DNA of 33,721 nucleotides from Sporomusa acidovorans (lineage in GTDB: Bacteria; Bacillota; Negativicutes; Sporomusales; Sporomusaceae): positions 1-33,721 of the forward strand of contig NZ_FNAM01000053.1 of assembly GCF_900101845.1 (NCBI RefSeq). The letters run 5' to 3'. The stretch's first letter is position 1. The number at the start of each line of letters is the position of its first letter. Positions 7,650-14,297 of this stretch are shown in pieces. Both the position numbers and the translations under genes were made by a program. The notes beneath the pieces were generated by a model. It was not told the DNA's origin. It ran no database searches and worked only from the letters and a program-made list of their open reading frames with translations.

Positions 7650-8624
7650 TTAGTACTTGCGTAACCCCACAAAATCAGCGACTGCCAGCAAGGCTTCCCG
7701 CACAGGAGCGCGAAATGTCAGCGGCAAACTATTGCGTGCATGCTGCAGATAGCGGCTCACTTGCTGATAGCTGTATTCGACCGCATCTGTTTCGTGAACA
7801 ATTTCCAGCCCTCGCCGAACATCTTCATCAGACATGTTTTGCTTTTCAATAATATTTCTGAGTTCGTCACGGTGAAAGCTTGTTTTTAATGCATAAATTG
7901 TCGGTAACGTAACGATTCCCTGCCGCAAATCATTTCCCACCGGTTTACCCAATTGTTCGGCCGATGCGGTAATATCCAAAATATCATCTGTAATCTGAAA
8001 GGCCATTCCCAGCGCAAAACCGTATTCGCGCGCCTGAACAACATCCGCTTCGTCCAGTCCTCCGGACAATGCACCCAGTTCACAACTGGCGGCAATAAAG
8101 TCGGCGGTTTTTTGCGCTACTCGCTGGCGGTAATCGGCCTCGTCCTGTTCAGGGTTAAAAGCCTCCCTGAGTTGAACGATTTCCCCTTCACACATACTTG
8201 AAATTACGTCAGTCAAAATTTTTAACATGCTCTTATCGGCACTGGAGGCAATCGTTGAAAATGCTTTAGCCCATAAATAGTCGCCTGTCAATACCGAGCT
8301 GTGGTTGCCCCAACGCGAGTTTGCCGTTGGCCGCCCCCGACGGGTAGCCGCACTGTCAATAACATCATCATGGACTAAGGTAGCCATATGAATAAGTTCA
8401 ATGGCTACGGCCATAGGCAGCAACTCACTTAAGCTAGGATTGCCGCCGCGGGCGCATAACAGATACAAAGCGGGTCGTAATCGCTTACCCCCCGCCTGTA
8501 TCAAATGCACTCCAATGTCGTTAACCAAATCTACCGGCGATTGTATTACAGAATACAGTTCTTTCTCAACAGCGTCAATGTCGTCTTGGACTATGCCAAA
8601 AATACTACTTGGGGATTTATTCAC
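7650..8624 (-). CDS. Long-chain polyprenyl diphosphate synthase
   Basis: 324 residues of the trans-isoprenyl diphosphate synthase family. It extends a starter allylic diphosphate with isopentenyl diphosphate to make the quinone side chain. Motifs: AGGKRLRP (44-51), first Asp-rich motif DDVID (86-90), GDYLWAKAF, and second Asp-rich motif DDILD (213-217) within ITDDILD. The residues 4-5 before the first motif are small (Ala81, Thr82) rather than aromatic, which fits a long-chain product such as C35-C40 (HepT/IspB-like; inference). GTG 8624 is the start, with AGGTGAT 6 bases upstream. A terminator follows, so it is transcribed apart from tatA. It lies near ubiA/ubiD, which would use its product. 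Confidence 0.92.
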   Translation of the reverse strand: MNKSPSSIFGIVQDDIDAVEKELYSVIQSPVDLVNDIGVHLIQAGGKRLRPALYLLCARGGNPSLSELLPMAVAIELIHMATLVHDDVIDSAATRRGRPTANSRWGNHSSVLTGDYLWAKAFSTIASSADKSMLKILTDVISSMCEGEIVQLREAFNPEQDEADYRQRVAQKTADFIAASCELGALSGGLDEADVVQAREYGFALGMAFQITDDILDITASAEQLGKPVGNDLRQGIVTLPTIYALKTSFHRDELRNIIEKQNMSDEDVRRGLEIVHETDAVEYSYQQVSRYLQHARNSLPLTFRAPVREALLAVADFVGLRKY

Positions 8625-8695
8625 TCTTTAATCACCTACAAGACAAAATCTGTTTCTATAATACACCATTTTACCGGTAATCGTCTACAACACGA

Positions 8696-8950
8696 TTAGC
8701 TTTTATTTTTTTTTTCAACACGAATAGCACAATCGGGACAAACCATTTGACAAATTCCGCAAACAATACATTTTTTCATATCGGCTTCCACACGTGGTGT
8801 GCCATATACCCCAAGATCTTCCGACCAGGAAATACATTTAACCGGACATTTTTCGATACACAAGCCACAGCCTTTGCATAAACCCGGGAAAACCGCCCAA
8901 AAGCCCTTCTCGCTGTCATATCGTGAGGATTTCCAATTATCTTTCGCCAT
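8696..8950 (-). CDS. korD: 2-oxoacid:ferredoxin oxidoreductase delta subunit (2[4Fe-4S] ferredoxin)
   Basis: 84-residue ferredoxin-like subunit that passes electrons from the oxidoreductase core to ferredoxin. Two [4Fe-4S] motifs are visible: Cys25, 28, 31, 35 (CKGCGLCIEKCP) and Cys61, 64, 67, 71 (CIVCGICQMVCP). The N-terminal 20 residues (WKSSRYDSEKGFWAVFPGLC) are typical of stand-alone KOR/VOR delta subunits. ATG 8950. Last gene of korA-korB-korC-korD on the minus strand, 12 bases after korC. Confidence 0.92.
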   Translation of the reverse strand: MAKDNWKSSRYDSEKGFWAVFPGLCKGCGLCIEKCPVKCISWSEDLGVYGTPRVEADMKKCIVCGICQMVCPDCAIRVEKKNKS

Positions 8951-8962
8951 TTGCTCCCCTCC

Positions 8963-9679
8963 TTACATTACGCCCTTAATAAGTTGGTAGCCACGTTCAA
9001 GAGCCTTGAAGTTCATATCGCGAAGAGCCGGATTTTGTTTAAATTTGTCACCTAATTTAGTTTCAAGCGCCTCTTTGATAGTATCCAATGGCAGCACTTC
9101 GGTTGCCGCAATTACCGCACCAAGAATAATAATATTGAACACCCGCGGATGCAGTTCATTTTTGGCAATATCATTTGCCGGAATCGCCAAGACCTTTTTA
9201 ACCTCCGGCAGGTCTTCCGGATCTACAGCCGGCCCTTTTTTCGCAAACGAACCGGTTTTAGGTTCACCTGCAATCATGTCCTGAGGCAAATCCGCATTAG
9301 GCTGTTCAGCGGTCGGACAGGGTGGCGTTACATCAAAATATTGCAGACCGACAATATTATCCTTGACCTCCCCTTCCTGAATGAGTGAATTGTCGTAGAT
9401 ATAGACAGTATCTTTTCCTGCATACATCTTGGTCCGTTGCACGGCCCGCGGGCTTACCGGAATCAGAATGTCGGCCTTTTGAAACTTGGGCGCCCCAATT
9501 TGACCGTCGCTTACCTGTACAAAGGCAATGGAAACGCCTCCACGCTGCTCAACACCAAAGTTAGGTATGTACAATGCATTTTTGCCTTCTTCGTTAGCAG
9601 CTTCAGCCAAGATTTCAGCAATAGACTGTACACCCTGACCGCCTTCGCCGGCAATAGCTATTTTGGTAACCTTTACCAT
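8963..9679 (-). CDS. korC: 2-oxoacid:ferredoxin oxidoreductase gamma subunit
   Basis: 238-residue gamma subunit of a 2-oxoacid:ferredoxin oxidoreductase, which binds part of the CoA/core interface. The N-terminus IAIAGEGGQGVQSIAEILAEAA and the NFGVEQRGGVSIAFVQVSD block are the family hallmarks, and VLAIPANDIA...NIIILGA closes the domain. It is longer than the usual 180-190 residues because of an inserted, Pro-rich segment at about residues 117-162 (CPTAEQPNADLPQDM onward). ATG 9679 lies in a GGAGGG-led junction 2 bases after the korB stop. Confidence 0.92.
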   Translation of the reverse strand: MVKVTKIAIAGEGGQGVQSIAEILAEAANEEGKNALYIPNFGVEQRGGVSIAFVQVSDGQIGAPKFQKADILIPVSPRAVQRTKMYAGKDTVYIYDNSLIQEGEVKDNIVGLQYFDVTPPCPTAEQPNADLPQDMIAGEPKTGSFAKKGPAVDPEDLPEVKKVLAIPANDIAKNELHPRVFNIIILGAVIAATEVLPLDTIKEALETKLGDKFKQNPALRDMNFKALERGYQLIKGVM

Positions 9680-9681
9680 GG

Positions 9682-10452
9682 TTAGCCCTCCTTTGCTTGC
9701 GGCGCCCTAAGTTCGCCGACCTTAAAGTATTGCGCCATATCTTTTTCAACAAATTCCCACGTTTGTTTGGCATTCGTACGCCAGTTGGTCGGACAGGACG
9801 ACAAACATTCGACAAAAGAAATACCTTTGCCGTCAATCTGGTTTTGCAAAGCCTTTTTGATAAACCCTTTTAATTGCCGTGGATTGGCAATCGTTCCGCG
9901 GGCAACATAAGCCCCTTCAGGCGCAACGGTTGCAACCATCTCCGGTCCCTTGGTGGGCTGTCCGGTCTGTTCTATATCACGCCCATAAGGCGTCGTTTCT
10001 GTTTTCATGCCAGGCAGGGTAGTTGGCGCCATTTGACCACCGGTCATGCCATAGTTACAGTTATTACACAAGATAATCGTAATTTTTTCACCACGCACGG
10101 CAGCGTTGAAAAGATGTTGGGACCCAATGGCATAGCCACCGCCGTCGCCCATATAGGCCACCCCGATAATGTCCGGATTGGCCCGTTTCATGCCGGTAAT
10201 AACAGGTGTTGTACGGCCGTGATGAGTTTGTACGGAATCGACATTAAAAAAATCCCACGCCAGTAAAGAGCAACCAATATCACAGCCAAAAACCATTTTA
10301 TCTTTAATTCCTAGTTCGTCGACAGCCTCACCGAGACATTTAAGAATAATGCCATGACCACAGCCAGGACAAAATTTATGTGCTTTAGTGGTTTCATCCC
10401 AACTGCTGGGCATAGCTGGCTGAAGAATGTTATTTTCACTAAGCTCTTGCAT
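9682..10452 (-). CDS. korB: 2-oxoacid:ferredoxin oxidoreductase beta subunit (TPP-binding)
   Basis: 256 residues. The beta subunit binds thiamine diphosphate and performs oxidative decarboxylation of a 2-oxoacid with CoA and ferredoxin. Visible: FCPGCGHG (27-34), the TPP/Mg motif GDGGG (102-106) with the Asn pair near 130-131 (ILCNNCNYGMTGGQ), and GRTTPVITGMKRANP. I start at ATG 10452 because GGAGGG lies 8 bases upstream (10461-10466); the open frame reaches further but overlaps korA without a site. It sits 19 bases after korA. Substrate (2-oxoglutarate or branched-chain oxoacid) cannot be set from sequence alone. Confidence 0.93.
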   Translation of the reverse strand: MQELSENNILQPAMPSSWDETTKAHKFCPGCGHGIILKCLGEAVDELGIKDKMVFGCDIGCSLLAWDFFNVDSVQTHHGRTTPVITGMKRANPDIIGVAYMGDGGGYAIGSQHLFNAAVRGEKITIILCNNCNYGMTGGQMAPTTLPGMKTETTPYGRDIEQTGQPTKGPEMVATVAPEGAYVARGTIANPRQLKGFIKKALQNQIDGKGISFVECLSSCPTNWRTNAKQTWEFVEKDMAQYFKVGELRAPQAKEG

Positions 10453-10471
10453 AGTAGTCTCCCTCCTATTT

Positions 10472-11548
10472 CTACAGTTTGTTATATTCTTCCATAATTT
10501 CTTCGGTAGTGATGCCAACACCGGGACGCAACATCGGCACAATGTCAATGGTACTGCCAAAGATTTCGTGTTGGACAAGCTTCATCAACTGACCGTATGC
10601 AGATTCCGCAATGAACAGCTTTTTGGCCCCCTTACTTGCTTCCTGTAATTGTTTGCCAGGGAACGGCCGAACCGTTATCGGGCGAAAATAGCCAACCTTC
10701 TTGCCGGCGGCACGCAATTGCTGATACGCGGTTAAGGCAGCCCGCGATACGATACCATGGGTCAGCAGGATAACATCGGCATCCTCACACCCTTGTGCAT
10801 CCCATTCGACAACTTTTTGCGCCATCATATCCCAATCCCGCTGATTCTTCATTACAACTTCATATAACTCATCTTCCGTATTATAGGTATTGCGAAGATG
10901 CTTAATTTCCCGTTCCGGCTTTTCGGTATCGCCCAGCAGCGCTTCGGTTTTAACTAACTTATGGCCTCTGGCTTCAGGATCATAAATTGTCAGCGGTTCG
11001 CGCATCTTAGCTTGATACCCGTCACCCAGAATAAAAGCAGGGAAGCGATACGTCCAAGCAGCATCAAAAGCTTTGATCGTATAGTCAAATAACTCCTGAT
11101 GGGTAGCTGTAGAGTATACGATCCGGTGACCTTCCCCGTTGCCGCCAAACGTTGTCAGAGTAGTCTCCTGTTGCGCATAAATTACTGTTGCCGTGGAAGG
11201 GCCGCCCCGCTGCTGAATGATATAAACGATTGGCAAACGCATCATTTCCGCCATACCGGCAGATTCCTGCATCAAAACGTTCCCTGGACCGGCCGTAGCG
11301 GTAAAGGCTTTTCTGCCTGCAATTACACCACCCAGAGTCGTAAAACCGGCAGATATTTCATCCTCAGTTTGTAAAAAGCGTTTACCATATTTGGGAGCCA
11401 GTCTTGTCCAGTAATGCATAATCTCGTTTTGCGGCGTAATTGGATAGCCATACATGATATCAGCTTTCGCGGCTACCGCAGCCCAGGCACACACTTCATT
11501 CCCTGTCATAAACACTCTTTGTTCACCTTGCAGTGAAACTTCGGCCAT
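10472..11548 (-). CDS. korA: 2-oxoacid:ferredoxin oxidoreductase alpha subunit
   Basis: 358 residues. The alpha subunit carries the pyrimidine-binding domain that works with KorB. Motifs: GNEVCAWAAVAAKADIMYGYPITPQNEI near the N-terminus, the TEDEISAG segment, GRKAFTATAGPGNVLMQE and QRGGPSTATVIYAQQ, all typical of KorA/VorB. ATG 11548 has GGAGGTG five bases upstream (11553-11559); the open frame extends 35 codons further without a site. First gene of korABCD. An intrinsic terminator of the preceding ptb unit lies 75 bases upstream. The enzyme makes or uses acyl-CoA and reduced ferredoxin in anaerobes; whether it runs as 2-oxoglutarate synthase or branched-chain oxidase is open, and the ptb gene next door hints at acyl-CoA to acyl-phosphate conversion. 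Confidence 0.92.
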   Translation of the reverse strand: MAEVSLQGEQRVFMTGNEVCAWAAVAAKADIMYGYPITPQNEIMHYWTRLAPKYGKRFLQTEDEISAGFTTLGGVIAGRKAFTATAGPGNVLMQESAGMAEMMRLPIVYIIQQRGGPSTATVIYAQQETTLTTFGGNGEGHRIVYSTATHQELFDYTIKAFDAAWTYRFPAFILGDGYQAKMREPLTIYDPEARGHKLVKTEALLGDTEKPEREIKHLRNTYNTEDELYEVVMKNQRDWDMMAQKVVEWDAQGCEDADVILLTHGIVSRAALTAYQQLRAAGKKVGYFRPITVRPFPGKQLQEASKGAKKLFIAESAYGQLMKLVQHEIFGSTIDIVPMLRPGVGITTEEIMEEYNKL

Positions 11549-11624
11549 AAAAGCACCTCCTGAAAGTATACCTTCTGGTAATCTCCTTATATAGTTTGAA
11601 GAAAATGCAGGAACCTTATACAAC

Positions 11625-11659
11625 AAAAGGAAGGTGGAGCAATATTTCTCCACCTTCCT
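11625..11659 (-). terminator. Intrinsic terminator after ptb
   Basis: Minus strand: AGGAAGGTGGAG (11648-11659 complement) pairs perfectly over 12 bases with CTCCACCTTCCT (11628-11639 complement), with an 8-base loop and a following TTTT. It lies between the ptb stop and korA, so the two units are separate. Confidence 0.88.
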
Positions 11660-11715
11660 AGCATACCCAGCACATATTCATTCTATCTATCACGAAGAGC
11701 TTTGTTTCCTAATTA

Positions 11716-12624
11716 CTATCCGAGCAATGTTCCTAAGGCAATTGATATGAGCTTTGCCTCATAGGTATCTGCCCGGGATGTTACTACCACCGGTTTGGCC
11801 GCACCCAAAATTAAGCCGGCCAACTTTGCCCCAGCAAGGTAAACTAACGATTTCCCCAGTATATTTCCCGCCTCAATATCCGGTGTTACTAAAATATCGG
11901 CACCGCCTGCTACCGGACTGGAAATCCCTTTATGTTTGGCTGCCTCTAAATTAAGCGCATTATCAAGTGCTAGCGGCCCGTCAACAATGGCCCCCCTAAT
12001 CTGTCCACGGTCAGCCATTTTAGTTAAGGCAGCGGCCTCAAGTGTTACCGGCATATCCGAGTTCACCACTTCCACAGCCGCCAGAATCGCTACTTTAGCC
12101 GGAGTAATTCCCAGCACCTTAGCCAATTGAATGCTATTTTGAATGATATCTGCTTTTTGCTGCAAGGTAGGTGCAATATTCATCCCACCGTCAGTAATCA
12201 TCAGCAGCCGGTCTAGCGCGGGAACTTCACATACGGCAGTGTGACTTAAAATACGCCCTGTTCGTAAACCGATTTCTTTATCAAGTACGGCCCGCAACAG
12301 ATCGGCTGTATTAATTAACCCTTTCATGAGAACATCGGCTTGCCCACTTGATACCAAAGCAACAGCCCGGTAAGCCGCCTTACGGTCATCCGGCTCGTGA
12401 ACCAAGGGTACATCGTCAAGATCGACCCCCAATTTCTGCGCAGTTTCCTTGATTTTATCAATATCCCCTACCAATGTAAACTCAGCAAGCTTTTGTTCGC
12501 GCGCTCCCCGGACGGCTTCCATGACAGCGGCATCCTGTGCAGCCGCGACAGCTACCCGCTTGGGTAATTTATCTTTTACAGCGTTACGTATATCGTCAAA
12601 ACTCTTAAGTTTTTTCGCGCTCAC
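11716..12624 (-). CDS. ptb: Phosphate acyltransferase, phosphate butyryltransferase-like
   Basis: 302-residue member of the phosphate acetyl/butyryltransferase family. It moves an acyl group between CoA and phosphate, giving an acyl phosphate that a kinase can use to make ATP. Recognisable parts are VLMKGLINTADLLRAVL, GRILSHTAVCEVP, ITDGGMNIAPTL, ILAAVEVVNSDMPVT and GADILVTPDIEAGNILGKSL. GTG 12624 is the start, 9 bases after GGAGAG. Last gene of ahbA-ahbB-ptb (6 bases after ahbB). No acyl kinase is in the window. Butyryl, branched-chain acyl or acetyl substrates are all possible, since some anaerobes use Ptb-like enzymes in place of Pta. Confidence 0.88.
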   Translation of the reverse strand: MSAKKLKSFDDIRNAVKDKLPKRVAVAAAQDAAVMEAVRGAREQKLAEFTLVGDIDKIKETAQKLGVDLDDVPLVHEPDDRKAAYRAVALVSSGQADVLMKGLINTADLLRAVLDKEIGLRTGRILSHTAVCEVPALDRLLMITDGGMNIAPTLQQKADIIQNSIQLAKVLGITPAKVAILAAVEVVNSDMPVTLEAAALTKMADRGQIRGAIVDGPLALDNALNLEAAKHKGISSPVAGGADILVTPDIEAGNILGKSLVYLAGAKLAGLILGAAKPVVVTSRADTYEAKLISIALGTLLG

Positions 12625-12630
12625 CTACAT

Positions 12631-13116
12631 TCACTCTCCTTTAGAGAATTCAGGAAAATAAATCATACTGGATTTTTTCCACTCACGGGTGCTAAAGAGT
12701 AACTGATAGTTGTCAAGTCCGGCCAAATTAGCCAGTTTATCAGCCAGGTCCCGGCATTCTTCCCGGGTATGGGCGTGCAACATGGTATAAAAATTATAAG
12801 GCCAGTGCGGTTGAGGAACACGCGAATAACAGTGAGTAACAATCTTATAGCCTGACATAAGTTCGCCGACTTCTTTAAGGCGGGCTGCCGGTACCTTCCA
12901 GGCACAAAGTGCGTTAGCGGCATAACCGACTTCGCGGTGACGCAATACGACTCCCATTTTACGCAGTTTTCCTGTCATTCGGTACTCATTCAATTTTTCC
13001 AGAAGCTGCTGTTCAGAAATCCCAATTTTCTCAGCCAATTCTTTGTATGGTTCTGCCACTAAGGGGAATTCACCCTGCATAACGGCAATGATCCTTTTAT
13101 CCAGGTTATCTAACAT
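12631..13116 (-). CDS. ahbB: Siroheme decarboxylase subunit AhbB
   Basis: 161 residues of the Lrp/AsnC-like siroheme decarboxylase family. With AhbA it removes two acetate carboxyls from siroheme to give 12,18-didecarboxysiroheme, in the alternative heme pathway. An N-terminal winged-helix region (residues 1-60, LAEKIGISEQQLLEKLNEYRMTGKL) is followed by a RAM-type alpha/beta domain with the PHWPYNFYTMLHAH motif that lies at the substrate pocket in the family. It may be mistaken for an AsnC regulator, but pairing with the next gene and the WPYN motif favour the enzyme. ATG 13116, after GAGGTGA. 27 bases after ahbA. Confidence 0.87.
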   Translation of the reverse strand: MLDNLDKRIIAVMQGEFPLVAEPYKELAEKIGISEQQLLEKLNEYRMTGKLRKMGVVLRHREVGYAANALCAWKVPAARLKEVGELMSGYKIVTHCYSRVPQPHWPYNFYTMLHAHTREECRDLADKLANLAGLDNYQLLFSTREWKKSSMIYFPEFSKGE

Positions 13117-13143
13117 AAGTCACCTCGTCACTCTCATTTGTCA

Positions 13144-13593
13144 TTATAAAGAGAACTCGACACTTACCTTATATTTTTCAATAGCGGGAAGGCTAATAAG
13201 GCCCTGCACTCCCGGCAAATTGCCGATGTCAGCCAATATCCGCTCTTGTTCTGTTGGACCTGGCGTCAAAAGGGTAAACCAAAGATTATATTCCCCGTCA
13301 CGCTCATAGTTATGGGTGACACCGGAGTAAGCATTGACCGCTTGTGCAACCTCAGCCATATGCTCAGGCCGTACTTTGGCTGCTGCCAGCGTACTGGTAA
13401 AACCCAGACAGCCCGAGTCAAAAAAAGCGCCAAAACGCCGGATATAGCCATGGCTTTTCAGCCAAACTAAGCGTTCAATGACCGTAGTCTCATCCACGTT
13501 AAGTACCTTTGCCACAGCAGCAAAAGGACGCGGTTCAATCGGCAATTTTGTTTGCAGCAGATTGAGTAATTCTTTGTCAAATTGGGTTAGCAT
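13144..13593 (-). CDS. ahbA: Siroheme decarboxylase subunit AhbA
   Basis: 149 residues, paralogous to AhbB: an N-terminal winged helix (LLNLLQTKLPIEPRPFAAVAKVLNVDE) and an alpha/beta domain with THNYERDGEYNLWFTLLTPG. AhbA and AhbB form the heterodimeric siroheme decarboxylase of the AhbABCD heme route, also related to NirDLGH of heme d1 synthesis. ATG 13593, after AGGAGG. First gene of ahbA-ahbB-ptb; the engB terminator lies just upstream. AhbC and AhbD radical SAM enzymes are not in the window, so the end product is inferred. Confidence 0.87.
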   Translation of the reverse strand: MLTQFDKELLNLLQTKLPIEPRPFAAVAKVLNVDETTVIERLVWLKSHGYIRRFGAFFDSGCLGFTSTLAAAKVRPEHMAEVAQAVNAYSGVTHNYERDGEYNLWFTLLTPGPTEQERILADIGNLPGVQGLISLPAIEKYKVSVEFSL

Positions 13594-13622
13594 GCAGTCC
13601 TCCTAACAAAACTTAGTTAACC

Positions 13623-13650
13623 AAAAGGGAACAGCCGGCCGACTGTTCCC
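13623..13650 (-). terminator. Intrinsic terminator after engB
   Basis: Minus strand hairpin GGGAACAG (13643-13650 complement) with CTGTTCCC (13627-13634 complement), 8-base GC-rich loop that can extend the stem, then TTTT (13623-13626). It ends the clp/lon/engB transcript before ahbA. Confidence 0.85.
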
Positions 13651-13664
13651 TCCGTATAGTACTA

Positions 13665-14297
13665 TCATTTTAGCAAAATGTTCCTAATAACGTCAAGAAG
13701 TTCATCCCTGCCTAGCCCGCTAACGGCTGAATAAGCCAAAATGCTGCCGGCAGGATTAAGATTGGACATATCAATGTCTTTATAAATTACCTGAATATGC
13801 TGGCGAATACGGCTTTTAGAAATTTTATCGGCTTTCGTGGCCACTACCTGAACCTCAAGTCCGTGTTCGATCAGCCAACGATAAACATTCATATCGCTTT
13901 CCATGGGTGGATGACGAAGATCAATTAGCTGGCACACTAGTTTTAATCGAGACGATTTGAGCCAGTATTCCTCGATAAACTTCGACCAGGTTGACCGTGC
14001 TGTCTGAGCTCTTTTGGCATACCCGTATCCAGGTAAATCAACCAGCATGAATTCTAGCCTGGAATCATCAGCAAGCTTGCCCGCAAGGCGAAAATAATTA
14101 ATTGTCTGCGTTTTGCCCGGCGTCCCACTGGTACGTGCCAGCCCGTTCCGCCGGCAGAGCGAATTGATAAGTGACGATTTGCCGACATTAGACCGCCCAA
14201 TGAAAGCAATCTCCGCCAACTCGCCTGCCGGATACTGATTGGCGTTAACAGCAGTTGCTACATAACTGGCATTAATAATAGTAAAGGAGGCGGTCAT
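13665..14297 (-). CDS. engB: Ribosome biogenesis GTPase EngB/YsxC
   Basis: 210-residue TRAFAC GTPase needed for large ribosomal subunit assembly. G1 GRSNVGKSS (34-42), the G2 region SGTPGKTQTINYF, G3 DLPGYGYAK (87-95) and G4 TKAD are all present. The ATG at 14297 overlaps the stop codon of lon by one base (TAATG), so the two are coupled. The lon-engB order is the same as in Bacillus. Confidence 0.95.
   Translation of the reverse strand: MTASFTIINASYVATAVNANQYPAGELAEIAFIGRSNVGKSSLINSLCRRNGLARTSGTPGKTQTINYFRLAGKLADDSRLEFMLVDLPGYGYAKRAQTARSTWSKFIEEYWLKSSRLKLVCQLIDLRHPPMESDMNVYRWLIEHGLEVQVVATKADKISKSRIRQHIQVIYKDIDMSNLNPAGSILAYSAVSGLGRDELLDVIRNILLK

Noticed and set aside
12631..13593. AsnC/Lrp transcription regulators
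   Set aside because: The domain layout is similar, but the tandem pair with the WPYNFYTM and YNLWFTL motifs fits siroheme decarboxylase better.
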